From NCBI GenBank assembly GCA_902810745.1, contig CADDYW010000011.1, positions 19,198 through 83,197 of the forward strand: 64,000 nucleotides of DNA. The letters are read 5' to 3'. The stretch comes from Chloroflexota bacterium (GTDB lineage: Bacteria; Chloroflexota; UBA6077; FW602-bin22; CADDYW01). The position numbers and the translations under genes are program-made. Position 1 is the first letter of the stretch. The number at the start of each line of letters is the position of its first letter. The notes below the pieces were generated by a model. That model saw only the letters and a list, made by a program, of their open reading frames with translations, was not told the origin of the DNA and made no database searches. Shown in pieces: positions 1 through 9,335 of the stretch.

Positions 1-64
1 CCGCAGCAGTGGCGCCGGCCGGCCCCGCGCCGACGACGATCACGTCGTAGAGGTGTGTGCTCAA
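1..64 (-). CDS. FAD-dependent oxidoreductase, N-terminal fragment
   Basis: Only the first 21 codons lie in the window; the gene runs off the left edge. From a TTG at 64 the reading gives a beta strand followed by VVGAGPAGA, the GxGxxG dinucleotide-binding motif typical of flavoprotein monooxygenases and geranylgeranyl-reductase-type enzymes. The motif shows a Rossmann FAD-binding start; substrate and pathway cannot be judged. No strong Shine-Dalgarno sequence is visible before the TTG, so the start is tentative. Confidence 0.6.
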   Translation of the reverse strand, partial: MSTHLYDVIVVGAGPAGATAA

Positions 65-168
65 CCGACGTTATCCCGTGGAATCCTGGGTAGATCCGGT
101 ATCAGGTAAAGTCGAGGGGAGAGCTTGATGCCACGGGCCCAACGGAGATGGGCTGACTCAAGCGCTGC

Positions 169-462
169 CTACGCGTTCGGCTGATTCGGCTCTGTCCCGG
201 CGCTCTGGCTGCCTTCGCTGCCCTCGGCCGGCGGCCGTCGCAGCCGTTCTGCCTTCTGCTGAACCGTGGTCTTACCAGCCTCGAACGCCGATGCCAGCTC
301 CTGACGCGTCTCCTCGAGAATGCGGCGGCTCTCGTTCAGGACCGCGTTTGCTCTCTCCTGCATCTCGCTGAAGCGGCGATTGATCTCTAGCTGCCCGCTA
401 CGCTGTGTGTACCAGAACGTGCCAAGGGCGCCGACGATAACGCCAAGCAAGAAATTTCTCAT
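169..462 (-). CDS. small membrane-anchored coiled-coil protein
   Basis: A 97-residue protein with one N-terminal membrane segment (about residues 3-20, MRNFLLGVIVGALGTFWY). A charged, probably helical stretch follows (about 25-75, rich in E, R, Q and A), then a disordered P/S/G/E tail. The layout resembles YtxH-like proteins: a short anchor plus an amphipathic helix. ATG at 462 is chosen because an AGGAGG sits about 7 nt upstream; a longer reading would start inside the leader. Function is unknown. It probably has its own promoter just upstream. Confidence 0.6.
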   Translation of the reverse strand: MRNFLLGVIVGALGTFWYTQRSGQLEINRRFSEMQERANAVLNESRRILEETRQELASAFEAGKTTVQQKAERLRRPPAEGSEGSQSAGTEPNQPNA

Positions 463-482
463 CCTCTGCCTCCTCGGGTCAT

Positions 483-491
483 ATACTACCA
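483..491 (-). promoter_or_regulatory. possible extended -10 for the small membrane protein
   Basis: On the minus strand TGGTAGTAT forms an extended -10 element, placing transcription start about 14 nt before the ATG at 462. No good -35 is present, so this is tentative. Confidence 0.3.
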
Positions 492-573
492 CACGGCCCG
501 GTTCGATAAGAGAGTGGACGCGATGGAGGTCTGGCCTACCGCTTTTGTCCGCGGTCCGGTCCTCAGGGTTATT

Positions 574-996
574 TTACAGTCCGCTCTCCGCGACCCGAAA
601 GCCGATGAGGACTGCACCGGCGATCAGCACCACCACGAGCACTGCCCAGGCCAGGATCCACGGTCCGACAACGCCCGCGAGCATGACCAGCTCGACGAGC
701 CCCCACACCACCGGAAATGCCAGAAGCAGCGCGACGATGATGGCGACGATGATCATGGCGATCGTCCGAGGACGATACTGGCCGTACTGAGCCGTCGCGG
801 CCTCGTTGACCGGACGTGATCCACCGTCGGTCGACATATCCTCCTCGACATTCACCTGAACGACCGATTGCCCGGGCGCGCCCAGGGCGGGCTCGGGAAC
901 CTCCGGCCGCTCCATCTCCGTGTTATCGGCGGGTGCTCCTGGCTGGCGCTCCAGTCGTCCGGCTGGGCGAGACTGATCACGATCCGGTCTGGCCAT
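574..996 (-). CDS. two-TM membrane protein of unknown function
   Basis: A 140-residue protein. The first 75 or so residues are hydrophilic and rich in P, E, R and Q. Two hydrophobic segments follow (about 77-103, beginning IAMIIVAIIV, and about 105-133) and then a short C-terminus. ATG at 996 is preceded by AAGGAGG at close spacing; in-frame ATGs further upstream lack a ribosome site. No recognised domain. It lies 79 bp downstream of sdhB in the same direction but has its own likely -10, so it may not belong to the TCA operon. Confidence 0.6.
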   Translation of the reverse strand: MARPDRDQSRPAGRLERQPGAPADNTEMERPEVPEPALGAPGQSVVQVNVEEDMSTDGGSRPVNEAATAQYGQYRPRTIAMIIVAIIVALLLAFPVVWGLVELVMLAGVVGPWILAWAVLVVVLIAGAVLIGFRVAESGL

Positions 997-1018
997 GTCT
1001 CCTTCCTTCGCGCTGATC

Positions 1019-1024
1019 AGTATA
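1019..1024 (-). promoter_or_regulatory. possible -10 (TATACT) for the two-TM protein
   Basis: TATACT on the minus strand, 23 nt before the ATG at 996, would give a leader of about 16 nt carrying the AAGGAGG. The -35 region is poor. Confidence 0.3.
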
Positions 1025-1075
1025 CCGCGAGAACCGTGGCGGAAGAGGTCCAGTGAGCGCAAGTCCGATGCCAGC

Positions 1076-1792
1076 TCAGACGTTCTCCGCCAGGATTGCC
1101 CGTTTGCATTGCTCGATGGCGTCGGTGATCTGAATGCCGCGCGGGCAGGCATCCGTGCAGTTCAACACAACGCGGCAGCGCCAGACGCCCCAGCGCTCAT
1201 TCAAGATCGCAAGCCGCTGCGCCGCTCCGCGATCTCGACTGTCGAAGATGAACCGATGTGCGTTCACGATTGCCGCGGGACCAACGAACTTGCCGTTTGC
1301 CCAGAATGGTGGACAGGCTGTCGTACAGGCGGCGCAGAGGATGCACTTCGTCGTGTCGTCGTAGCGCTCTCGCTCGGCAGGCGACTGCAGGCGCTCGGTC
1401 GCGGGTGGGCGCTCATCGTTGATCAGGTACGGGAGCACCTCGGCGTAGTGAGCGAAGAACGGGGTGAGATCGACGACCAGGTCCTTGACGACCGTCAGGC
1501 CCATCAAGGGCTGAAGCCGGATATGATTGCCCAGGTCTTTGACCAGGACCTTGCAGGCAAGGCGATTACGGCCATTGATGCGCATCGCGTCGGATCCGCA
1601 GATACCCTGGCCGCACGATCGACGAAACGTCAGCGTGCCATCCTGGTACCACTTGATGCGATTCAGTAGATCGAGGACACGATCCGACTGTTCTGCCTCG
1701 ACCTCGTAGGTTTCGTCGTGAGGCGCCGAATCGACGTCAGGATTGAATCGCTCGATCTGAACCGTTACTGTCTTCTTTTTTGTTTGCTCCAT
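1076..1792 (-). CDS. sdhB: succinate dehydrogenase iron-sulfur subunit
   Basis: A 238-residue SdhB/FrdB subunit that passes electrons from the FAD of SdhA to quinone at the membrane anchor. The N-terminal ferredoxin domain carries the [2Fe-2S] site: C60, C65 and C80, with Asp68 where many family members have the fourth Cys (Asp is also found in other SdhB proteins). The C-terminal helical domain has C150-x2-C153-x2-C156-x3-C160 and C206, C212, C216 for the [4Fe-4S] and [3Fe-4S] clusters. It is last in icd-mdh-sdhC-sdhD-sdhA-sdhB. A 139-bp gap separates it from sdhA, larger than elsewhere in the operon. The ribosome site before ATG 1792 is weak. Confidence 0.95.
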   Translation of the reverse strand: MEQTKKKTVTVQIERFNPDVDSAPHDETYEVEAEQSDRVLDLLNRIKWYQDGTLTFRRSCGQGICGSDAMRINGRNRLACKVLVKDLGNHIRLQPLMGLTVVKDLVVDLTPFFAHYAEVLPYLINDERPPATERLQSPAERERYDDTTKCILCAACTTACPPFWANGKFVGPAAIVNAHRFIFDSRDRGAAQRLAILNERWGVWRCRVVLNCTDACPRGIQITDAIEQCKRAILAENV

Positions 1793-1931
1793 GGTCTATC
1801 AGGTCCGTTCAAACTCGTTCGAGGGCAACCGAGCGACGTCTTTCCCGGTACCTCCCCCACCTACCGTCGCGCGGCTGCAGTTTCTGGAGTATCCACCTTC
1901 GCTTCCCGGATCGAAAGTGCCCGCTCCGCGA

Positions 1932-3668
1932 TCAGTAGCTACGGGCCTTTGGCTCGAACCGGGTGATCCGCACTGGCTTGTATCGCAGCTCAATCTTTCC
2001 ATCCTGATTGTACGCGAGAGTATGCTTCAGCCACTCGCTGTCGTTACGCTCGGGAAAATCCTCGCGGTAGTGTGCCCCGCGGCTTTCGGTGCGGGCGAGG
2101 GCAGATACGACCAGAGCCTCGGAAATGTCGATCAGATAGCCAATCTCGAGCGTCTCGAGCAGGTCAGTGTTGAACGTCTGCCCGCGATCATTTGGTCGAA
2201 CCCGCTTGAAGCGTTCGCGCAGCTGCTCGAGCCGCGAGCGGCACTGGGTCAGGGTGTCCGCGTTCCGGATGACGGACGCGAGATCCATCATCGTCTCGCG
2301 CAGATCTTCGCGAACCGTCGCGGGAGGCTCGGCGCTCTCGCCGGATAGAAAATGATCGATCTCGGCACGCGCGCGATCCGCGGCATCGGCCGGCAACGGT
2401 GGCAGGTCGTTCGCACGGATGAAGCGCAGGGCGTCTTTACCAGCCCGCCGCCCGAAGACGATGATGTCTACCAGCGAGTTGGTACCCAGTCGATTGGCGC
2501 CGTGAACCGAAACGCAGGCGCATTCGCCAGCCGCGTATAGGCCTGGCAGTGGCGTGTTGTTCTCGTCGATCACGACGCGGCCATCCAGGTCGGTTGGGAT
2601 ACCTCCCATGGCGTAGTGGGCGGTCGGCTGCACCGGCACTGGCGTGGTCACCGGATCGATCCCGAAGTAGACCCGCACAAACTCGGTGATGTCCGGAAGC
2701 TTCGTCTCGATAACGTCCTTCCCGAGGTGGCGGAGATCCAGGTAGAGATAGTCCTGGCCGTCGATACCACGCCCCGCGCGAATCTCGTTGTACATGCAGC
2801 GCGAGATGATATCGCGCGGGGCAAGATCCTTCAGCGTCGGAGCGTAGCGCTCCATGAAGCGCTCGCCCTGTCCGTTCAGTAGGATGGCACCCTCGCCACG
2901 TGCTCCCTCGGTAATCAGGAAGCCCAGCCGATACATGCCCGTCGGATGGAATTGATAGAACTCCACGTCCTCGAGTGGGATGCCCCGGCGGTAGCAGATG
3001 GCGACGCCATCGCCCGTGCCGGCGAGCGCGTTACTGGTCACCTTGAACGCTCGTCCGTACCCTCCGGTCGCGAAGATCACGACCTTGCTGTGGAAGACGT
3101 GTAGCTCGCCAGACTGGATATTCCGTGCGACGACCCCCGCGGCGCGGCCTTCCGACAGGATAAGATCCAGAACGTGGAACTCGTTGAAGAAGTTGACGTT
3201 GTACTTGATGCACTGCTGATAGAGGGTCTGCAAGATCATGTGTCCGGTGCGGTCGGCGGCATAGCAGGCGCGACGGACCGGGGCCTCGCCAAAGTTACGC
3301 GTGTGGCCGCCAAAGCGCCGTTGATCGATCTTCCCATCGGGTGTTCGGTTGAAAGGAAGGCCGTTATGCTCGAGCTCGTAGACCGTCTCCACGGCATCGC
3401 GGCACATGATCTCGACGGCATCCTGATCGGAGAGGTAGTCCCCTCCCTTCACCGTATCGAACATGTGCCATTCCCAGTGGTCTTCTTCGAGGTTTCCCAG
3501 GGCGGCGCCAATTCCACCCTGGGCAGCCCCGGTGTGGGAGCGTGTTGGATAAAGTTTACTCAAGACGGCGACGTTGGCGTAGGCGGACGTTTGCAGGGCG
3601 GCCATGAGGCCGGCGCCGCCAGCACCCACGATGACGACGTCGAAGCGGTGAACGTTGATTGGACTCAT
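1932..3668 (-). CDS. sdhA: succinate dehydrogenase flavoprotein subunit
   Basis: A 578-residue flavoprotein oxidising succinate to fumarate in the TCA cycle and complex II. The FAD-binding GAGGAG is near residues 16-20. SHTGAAQGG contains His45, the expected covalent FAD attachment site. Catalytic and substrate residues are recognisable as H241 (HPTGMY), R257 (EGARGEG), R285 (APRD), H351 (TAHYAMGG) and R393 (GANRLG). Length is normal. The start overlaps the end of the preceding anchor gene by 4 nt (ATGA type), indicating translational coupling. Confidence 0.97.
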   Translation of the reverse strand: MSPINVHRFDVVIVGAGGAGLMAALQTSAYANVAVLSKLYPTRSHTGAAQGGIGAALGNLEEDHWEWHMFDTVKGGDYLSDQDAVEIMCRDAVETVYELEHNGLPFNRTPDGKIDQRRFGGHTRNFGEAPVRRACYAADRTGHMILQTLYQQCIKYNVNFFNEFHVLDLILSEGRAAGVVARNIQSGELHVFHSKVVIFATGGYGRAFKVTSNALAGTGDGVAICYRRGIPLEDVEFYQFHPTGMYRLGFLITEGARGEGAILLNGQGERFMERYAPTLKDLAPRDIISRCMYNEIRAGRGIDGQDYLYLDLRHLGKDVIETKLPDITEFVRVYFGIDPVTTPVPVQPTAHYAMGGIPTDLDGRVVIDENNTPLPGLYAAGECACVSVHGANRLGTNSLVDIIVFGRRAGKDALRFIRANDLPPLPADAADRARAEIDHFLSGESAEPPATVREDLRETMMDLASVIRNADTLTQCRSRLEQLRERFKRVRPNDRGQTFNTDLLETLEIGYLIDISEALVVSALARTESRGAHYREDFPERNDSEWLKHTLAYNQDGKIELRYKPVRITRFEPKARSY

Positions 3669-4081
3669 GAGCTGACAACCGGTTCAAAGGTAAGAATGAC
3701 AAGCGAGCCGACGATCAGGAAGATCAGGGCGAAACTCGCCAGCGCCGCGAGCGACAGAACGCGATAGACGGGACGATGAACGTAATCGTCGATCACGGTT
3801 TTCAGGCCGTTCGCGCCGTGGGTCAGGGCAAGCACGAGCATGAGCCAGTCGTAGGTTCGCCAGAACGGGCTCTCCCAGCGATGGGCAACAAAGATGTAGT
3901 TCACCATCGAGATATCGTTGATGACGTGCACGATCAGGACGTGCCCGAAAACGAGAAAAAGCAGAAAGACGCCCGACACGCGCATGAAGAGCCAGGCGTA
4001 CAGCTCGAAGCTGCTGCCTCCGTCGGGGCGTCCTCGGCGAGGTGCCGGCAAGCGGGTCGGTTCGGTGATCAGGCTACTCAT
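3665..4081 (-). CDS. sdhD: succinate dehydrogenase membrane anchor (SdhD type)
   Basis: A 138-residue anchor with three hydrophobic segments (about 28-52, 78-96, 108-132). R34 in the first helix, H47/H52, and [15 protein letters not shown] around H88 and D98-D99 match the heme- and quinone-site pattern of SdhC/SdhD families. With the 115-residue anchor upstream it forms a two-subunit, six-helix complex II anchor. An N-terminal P/R-rich extension of about 22 residues precedes the first helix. The C/D naming rests on weak similarity and order. Confidence 0.85.
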   Translation of the reverse strand: MSSLITEPTRLPAPRRGRPDGGSSFELYAWLFMRVSGVFLLFLVFGHVLIVHVINDISMVNYIFVAHRWESPFWRTYDWLMLVLALTHGANGLKTVIDDYVHRPVYRVLSLAALASFALIFLIVGSLVILTFEPVVSS

Positions 4082-4098
4082 AGTATCTTCTTTTCACA

Positions 4099-4446
4099 TC
4101 AGAACGTCGTGCGCAGCATCAGGTAGGCGACGGGGATCATGATCAGCAGGTAGAGCACGGCCCCCGTGATGATCATCGCCCGGTTGTACTTGATGGCACT
4201 CGGGATGAAATCGATCGCGATCAGGCGGACACCATTGCCGCCATGATAGAGCACGGCAGCCACGAGCAGAAGCTCCAGCACTCGGATTGCTGGGCGCTCG
4301 TAGATATGGACGACAACGTTGTACACGTTGGGGCCGAACCCGACCAGCGCCGTGTCGAGAATGTGGACGAACAGGAAGAACGCGACAGCCACGCCGGTCA
4401 CACGATGGAGTAGCCAGGCCCACTGGCCGATCTGACCTCGGTACAT
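4099..4446 (-). CDS. sdhC: succinate dehydrogenase cytochrome b subunit (SdhC type)
   Basis: A 115-residue three-helix anchor. The N-terminus carries the SdhC signature HRVTGV (H14, R15), then H28 in HILDT and YHGGNGVRL around H68, the likely heme ligand region. Its ATG overlaps the mdh stop codon (TAATG), so translation is probably coupled to mdh. It supplies heme and quinone binding with the next gene. Confidence 0.87.
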   Translation of the reverse strand: MYRGQIGQWAWLLHRVTGVAVAFFLFVHILDTALVGFGPNVYNVVVHIYERPAIRVLELLLVAAVLYHGGNGVRLIAIDFIPSAIKYNRAMIITGAVLYLLIMIPVAYLMLRTTF

Positions 4447-5390
4447 TACAGCTTCATCGCCTGCACCAGAGCGCGGACCGCTTCCGCCGACCGGTGCAAA
4501 GCGCCTCGTTCGTCTTCGGAAAGGGGAAGCTCGATGATCTCTTCAACGCCGGACGCACCCAGCTTCACCGGCACGCCGACGTACAGGCCACGGATCCCAT
4601 ACTGGCCCTCGAGATAGGCGCAGCACGGAAGGACTCGCTTCTGATCCAGGAGAATTGCATCCGCCATCTCGGCGAGAGCCGCGGAGGGAGCATAGAAGGC
4701 GCTGCCGGTCTTCAGGTAGCTGACGATCTCCTCTCCTCCTCGGCGGGTTCGCTCGATGATCTTCTGGATCCGGTCCGCCGAAAGCAGTGACTTGAGTGGT
4801 CGGCCGCCAACGTAGGTGCTATCAGGCAACGGAACCATCGTGTCGCCATGCCCGCCAAGCACGTACGCGTCGACGTCCTGAAAAGAGACGCCAAGCTCGA
4901 GCGCCAGGAACGTCTTGTAGCGGGCGGTGTCGAGGATACCGGCCTGACCGACGACCCGGTTGCTGGAGAAGCCACTCACCCGGTAGGCGAGCTGGGTCAT
5001 CGCGTCGACCGGATTCGTCAGCATGATGATGATGCAGTGCGGTGACTGCTGAACGACTGCTTGGACGACCGTCGTGATAACCTGCTGGTTAATCGACAGG
5101 AGCTCGTCGCGGCTCATGCCCGGCTTGCGCGGGACGCCGGAGGTGATGATGACAAGGTCAGAGTTTGCCGTCGCTTCATAGCCTCTCCCGTCAGGAGTAG
5201 TCGTCGCGCCGGTTACCCTGGCGTCAAAGCCGACGATCGGGGCAGACTCCTGGAGATCCAATGCCTTCCCTTCGGCGAGCCCCTCGACGACGTCGGTGAG
5301 GACCACATCGGCGTACCCGCGTTCGACGATGCGCTGCGCCGTCGAGGCGCCGGTCTGACCGGCGCCGATGATCGAGATCTTTCTTCTCAC
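4446..5390 (-). CDS. mdh: malate dehydrogenase (LDH-like type)
   Basis: A 314-residue NAD-dependent malate dehydrogenase interconverting malate and oxaloacetate. The N-terminal GAGQTGAS binds NAD. GVPRKPGMSRDELL carries the substrate-loop arginines expected of malate rather than lactate enzymes. NPVDAMT, GQAGILDTAR and GGHGDTMVPL follow, the last with the catalytic His. The GTG at 5390 is preferred because GAGGAG lies 9 nt upstream; an ATG at 5417 would place that site inside the gene. It sits between icd and sdhC. Confidence 0.94.
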   Translation of the reverse strand: MRRKISIIGAGQTGASTAQRIVERGYADVVLTDVVEGLAEGKALDLQESAPIVGFDARVTGATTTPDGRGYEATANSDLVIITSGVPRKPGMSRDELLSINQQVITTVVQAVVQQSPHCIIIMLTNPVDAMTQLAYRVSGFSSNRVVGQAGILDTARYKTFLALELGVSFQDVDAYVLGGHGDTMVPLPDSTYVGGRPLKSLLSADRIQKIIERTRRGGEEIVSYLKTGSAFYAPSAALAEMADAILLDQKRVLPCCAYLEGQYGIRGLYVGVPVKLGASGVEEIIELPLSEDERGALHRSAEAVRALVQAMKL

Positions 5391-5487
5391 CGTGATTATC
5401 TCCTCGGTTCCCCCCACGCGTGCGGGGGCAGTTTCAGCGCAGTCGGCGATCCGGAACCTGGAAACGGTCCCGGTCCAGGTTTATCGA

Positions 5488-6567
5488 TTACAGATGGGCG
5501 ATGATGGCATCTGCCATCTGCGACGTTCCAACCGCTGTCGGGTCGTCAGGCGTCGGCTTGAGGTCGTAGGTGACATCCTTCCCCTCGGCGATGACCTCGG
5601 CGATAGCCCGCTCCATGCGCGCTGCGGCCTCGCGTTCGCCCAGGTGATTCAGCATCATCACCGCCGAGAGCATCAGAGCGGTGGGATTCACCTTGTTCTG
5701 CCCGGCATACTTTGGAGCGCTGCCGTGTGTCGCCTCGAAAACGGCGATCTCGTCGCCGATGTTTGCCCCCGGCGCCACTCCGAGTCCGCCGATCAGCCCA
5801 GCACACAGATCCGAAAGAATGTCTCCGTAGAGATTCGGCATGACCAGAACGTCGTACAGCTCGGGCTTCTGGACCAGCTGCATGCACATGTTGTCGACGA
5901 TCCGGTCCTCGAACGCGATGTCCGGGTACTCCGCCGCGACCTCGGTCGCGACCGCCAGGAACAGCCCGTCGGTGAACTTCATGATGTTCGCTTTATGGAC
6001 GGCGGTCACTTTCTTGCGTCCATGCGCACGCGCGTATTCGAAAGCGAAGCGGACGATGCGCCGACTCGCGTTTGTCGAGATGCCTTTGATGGAAATACCG
6101 GAGTCAGCAGGCATCTTTCCGCCGCCGAGACGGGCAATATCGTCGATCAACTCGAGCGTCTCGGGCTTTCCCTCCTGGAACTCGATGCCCGCGTAAACAT
6201 CCTCGGTATTCTCGCGGACGACGACGAGGTCGACGTTCTCATAGCGGGAGCGGACTCCCCGATAGTACTTGCAGGGACGAAGGCAGGCGTACAGATCGAG
6301 CTCCTGGCGGAGCGCAACGTTCACGCTGCGGAAGCCACGGCCGACTGGTGTTGTCAGCGGCCCTTTCAGCGCGACTTTCGTGCGCCGGATCGAATCCAGG
6401 ACGCGCTGCGGCAGAGGGGTGCCATACTGGGCGACGACATCTGCTCCGGCGTTCTCCACCTCCCAGTTGATCTTGACGCCAGTCGCGTCGACCACGCGCC
6501 GCGTCGCTTCGCTCAGCTCGGGCCCCACCCCGTCCCCTGGAATCAAGGTTACGGCGTAAGCCACCAT
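5488..6567 (-). CDS. icd: isocitrate dehydrogenase, NAD-type family
   Basis: A 359-residue member of the isocitrate/isopropylmalate dehydrogenase family. [10 protein letters not shown] starts the nucleotide-fold domain. [23 protein letters not shown] (metal Asp) and [16 protein letters not shown] (nucleotide loop) are present, with a C-terminal GTSQMADAI. Linkage to mdh and sdh, and no leu genes nearby, favours isocitrate over isopropylmalate. The short length suggests the NAD-type subfamily, but cofactor use is inference. The ribosome site AAGGAGG lies only 1 nt before the ATG at 6567 and 4 nt before an adjacent in-frame GTG, so the GTG may be the real start. It is first in the TCA operon. 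Confidence 0.9.
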   Translation of the reverse strand: MVAYAVTLIPGDGVGPELSEATRRVVDATGVKINWEVENAGADVVAQYGTPLPQRVLDSIRRTKVALKGPLTTPVGRGFRSVNVALRQELDLYACLRPCKYYRGVRSRYENVDLVVVRENTEDVYAGIEFQEGKPETLELIDDIARLGGGKMPADSGISIKGISTNASRRIVRFAFEYARAHGRKKVTAVHKANIMKFTDGLFLAVATEVAAEYPDIAFEDRIVDNMCMQLVQKPELYDVLVMPNLYGDILSDLCAGLIGGLGVAPGANIGDEIAVFEATHGSAPKYAGQNKVNPTALMLSAVMMLNHLGEREAAARMERAIAEVIAEGKDVTYDLKPTPDDPTAVGTSQMADAIIAHL

Positions 6568-6867
6568 TCCTCCTTATCTAATTCCTTGTGTTTGGATCGC
6601 AGACGTCACGACCGAGGGGTTATCCGCCCTGCGCGGATACAGCCGTTGCAGTGCCACCACGGTGGATAGAGAAGGACCGTCGTGGCGGGTTCCCACGAGA
6701 TTACCAGAGGGGAATGCTGGTGCGACGAAGGTCAACCGCGTCGTACTTTCGCTCCTGCGCTCCGGGTCGGGGCTCGCGACTATTGTAACCAATACACGCT
6801 CAAAAAACGCTGCAACTATTATATTTCTTCCGGGTCTTCTCCTTCAAGCACGCCACCTGGTTTCCCG
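6568..6867 (-). other. leader and promoter region of the TCA operon
   Basis: About 300 bp without a supported gene. It contains a good minus-strand promoter at its upstream end and a leader of roughly 240 nt before icd. Short ORFs here lack ribosome sites and homology. I recognise no riboswitch fold or T-run terminator by eye. Confidence 0.5.
6818..6847 (-). promoter_or_regulatory. sigma-70-type promoter for icd-mdh-sdhCDAB
   Basis: On the minus strand TTGAAG (6842-6847), an 18-nt spacer and a perfect TATAAT (6818-6823). It begins 21 bp after the stop of the upstream HprK-like gene and reads toward icd. Confidence 0.65.
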
Positions 6868-8547
6868 TCAGCCTCCAACCTGCGATCGATAGTTGTCGAG
6901 AGTTAGCCGAAGGTCGGGTGATCGATTCTCGATTCCACGAATGATGAGCTCCAACGTCAGACGCACCGCTTCCTTCTTGCTGGTGATGGCTGGATCGTGC
7001 TGGAGCGTCGTGTTCAGGTCGTAGCAGAGGGTGGCACGATGCATCTGGCGGAACAGCTCGAACTCTTCCCGGAGGGACTCGGGAGGATCATCAGCGCGCT
7101 CGAAGAGCTGATAGAGCGGCTCCCCGGTTGCCTGGGATTGCGCTTCCAGCTCCTGGACAAAACGTTGCTCGGCATCGTCGTCGACCGCGCGGTACGCGTT
7201 ATAGGCAATCTCGCGCTTACCGTCTGGCGTCTGGCCAATCAACAGGCGACCCATGAACTGATCGAGCGGGAGAACCCCGAGCACGACCGGATCGGTCGGC
7301 GTGCGCTTCAGGAGGAAGACGGTCGTCAGTCGCACCGGTTCCATCGGATTCTGGAAGATCCGCGACGACTCAAAGACCTGGCCAATGTCGAGCATCGCCC
7401 GGGCATTATCGAAGGCAAACAGGGACGAGATGAGCGCGCGCAGCTCGTCGGTTGGCAGATTGCCGAGCCGCTGGCGCACGCCGGGGTGCGTGCTTGCTCG
7501 AATCTCGTCAAGAACACTGTCGATGATCGCGGTGTTGGCTCGAACAAACTCCGGCGTCGCGGAGGGAACGTTCTCCAGATCGGACCGAAGAATCGCGTCG
7601 ACGGCATCGGGGAAGTTTTCGACCAGATTGGTTCGCAGGTAGAAGATCTTTTCGGATGTGTAGGCGTACGCTTCGACGGGCTTGCGGAGGTCGAGCTCAC
7701 CGAGATCGATCGTGACCTCGTGATTGCTCAGATCGAGGCAGCGGGCGATGCCTCTCCCGTCCGGGTGCTCCTCGAGCCAGCGGTTGCAGCGGTAGCCGCG
7801 GATGATCTCCCCCTCGTTCGTCTCGATCTCAACCGGAACCAGACGTTGATTCGAATGGGAGACTCGCGCGTATCGCACATAGACCCAGTCGTCCGAATGA
7901 AAGCGCGTGCCCGGATAGGTCATCAGGCCGTAGCTGCTGGTGCTCTTGCCGGTCCCGGTCGGCGCGATGTAGAGAACGCCCTGGCCATTCCGCTCGACGC
8001 AGGCACCGTGGATCGAGTGGATGCCGTAATCCGACGCCAGCACGCGCCCGACTGCACCCAGAACCCAGCTCTTCAGCTGCCCGTAGTAGGATGTGTTGAA
8101 GAAGATGATCGTATTCGTGGCCCGACTGTAGTACGCGGCTTCAGGCTCATCGGGGACTCCGCCGAGCGCGTAGACGACGATCTGCGGATCCGCGTCGACG
8201 CTTGATCCGGTCGCGCGGATCCACTCTTCCGGGCTATACCAGTTCTGCCGCCAGAAATCGATCAGGTGCTGGCTGTTCGTAATCGCGCGCACGCGGATGC
8301 CGTGGATGATGACGTCGTGCAGAAAGACCGGCTGACGACCGGCGTTCTGGACGATGTGGGCAATCGCTCGGTTCAGCAGATGCTCGCGTCGACCGGGTAT
8401 CCGATCGATGACCTTGTCGTGGACCCGCGTGCGCGAGCGGGTGCGTGTGATGACGTCAGACCGTCCGATGGAGTCGCCGGGCCATTCGACCGCGTCGGGC
8501 GAGTGAGCCGGGGGGAACGAATAGAGGGGTTGTTGCACCGTAGCCAT
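6868..8547 (-). CDS. large HPr-kinase/PEPCK-fold P-loop protein
   Basis: A 559-residue cytoplasmic protein with no signal peptide or membrane segment. The best-conserved block is at residues 180-224. HGACVERNG leads into the P-loop APTGTGKS (about 195-202, Lys201), then FHSDDWVYV with paired Asp at 219-220. This arrangement, His-rich strand, P-loop, 'SDD' metal/base motif, is that of HPr kinase-related and PEP-carboxykinase-fold kinases. The 180-residue N-terminus and about 330-residue C-terminus are not recognised. It begins 17 nt after tpiA in the gap-pgk-tpiA operon, and no PTS genes are visible. A regulatory or metabolite kinase of central metabolism is plausible; the substrate is unknown. 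Confidence 0.65.
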   Translation of the reverse strand: MATVQQPLYSFPPAHSPDAVEWPGDSIGRSDVITRTRSRTRVHDKVIDRIPGRREHLLNRAIAHIVQNAGRQPVFLHDVIIHGIRVRAITNSQHLIDFWRQNWYSPEEWIRATGSSVDADPQIVVYALGGVPDEPEAAYYSRATNTIIFFNTSYYGQLKSWVLGAVGRVLASDYGIHSIHGACVERNGQGVLYIAPTGTGKSTSSYGLMTYPGTRFHSDDWVYVRYARVSHSNQRLVPVEIETNEGEIIRGYRCNRWLEEHPDGRGIARCLDLSNHEVTIDLGELDLRKPVEAYAYTSEKIFYLRTNLVENFPDAVDAILRSDLENVPSATPEFVRANTAIIDSVLDEIRASTHPGVRQRLGNLPTDELRALISSLFAFDNARAMLDIGQVFESSRIFQNPMEPVRLTTVFLLKRTPTDPVVLGVLPLDQFMGRLLIGQTPDGKREIAYNAYRAVDDDAEQRFVQELEAQSQATGEPLYQLFERADDPPESLREEFELFRQMHRATLCYDLNTTLQHDPAITSKKEAVRLTLELIIRGIENRSPDLRLTLDNYRSQVGG

Positions 8548-8564
8548 TCAGCGTCCTCGCTCAT

Positions 8565-9335
8565 TCAGATGCTGGGGGAGTGCTTTGCCGATGCCGTCGC
8601 TCGGACAATGGCGACGAAGTCGTCGGGTCGCAGACTCGCTCCCCCGACGAGCGCACCATCGATCTCCTCCTGGATAACAAATTCGCGAATGTTTGCCCCG
8701 GTGACGCTGCCACCGTACAGGATTCTCGTATCCCTGGCAACCGAGTCGCCGAACAGATCAGTCAGGATGCGCCGAATCTGGCCAATCACCCGGTTGGCAC
8801 CGTCGCCGGTCGACGCACGGCCAGTACCGATCGCCCAGACCGGCTCGTACGCGATAACCAGCCCTGGACACGATGCCAGGCCGGCCAATCCGCTACGCAC
8901 CTGTCGCTCGACTACCCGCGCAGTTAGTCCGGCTTCGTTCTCGGCCAGGCTCTCCCCGACGCACATGATCGGCGCGAGCCGGTGCGGAATCAGCGCGCGG
9001 ATCTGCCGGTTGACGATGTCGTCGGTTACGCCAAAGTACTGGCGGCGCTCGCTGTGCCCGACGATGACGTAGCGGCAGAGCGGAGCCAGCATCGGCGGAG
9101 AAACCTCACCGGTGTAGGCCCCTTTATCCTCCCAGAACACGTTCTGGGCACCTACCAGGATCGGACTCGCCTGCAAGACACGGTGTACCGCGTCGAGCGA
9201 GATATATGGTGGGCAGATGACCAGCTCGACGCCCTCGATCTGCTCCAAGTGTGGCTGCATGTGCTGCACGAGCGCGACCGCCTCGGCGACGGTCGTGTGC
9301 ATCTTCCAGTTGCCGGCCACGAGCGGAATACGCAT
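8565..9335 (-). CDS. tpiA: triosephosphate isomerase
   Basis: A 256-residue TIM-barrel enzyme interconverting dihydroxyacetone phosphate and glyceraldehyde 3-phosphate. GNWKM has Lys11, VGHSERR has the electrophile His94, and AYEPVWAIGTG has the base Glu164. The phosphate-gripping YGGSV and GALVGGASL are present near the C-terminus. The start overlaps the pgk stop (TAATG). Length is typical. Confidence 0.97.
   Translation of the reverse strand: MRIPLVAGNWKMHTTVAEAVALVQHMQPHLEQIEGVELVICPPYISLDAVHRVLQASPILVGAQNVFWEDKGAYTGEVSPPMLAPLCRYVIVGHSERRQYFGVTDDIVNRQIRALIPHRLAPIMCVGESLAENEAGLTARVVERQVRSGLAGLASCPGLVIAYEPVWAIGTGRASTGDGANRVIGQIRRILTDLFGDSVARDTRILYGGSVTGANIREFVIQEEIDGALVGGASLRPDDFVAIVRATASAKHSPSI

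Noticed and set aside
5368..6669. Long open frame (433 codons) on the plus strand
   Set aside because: Antisense shadow of icd; composition unlike a folded protein and no ribosome site.
6997..8205. 402-codon plus-strand open frame
   Set aside because: Antisense to the HprK-like gene, which has a clear P-loop.
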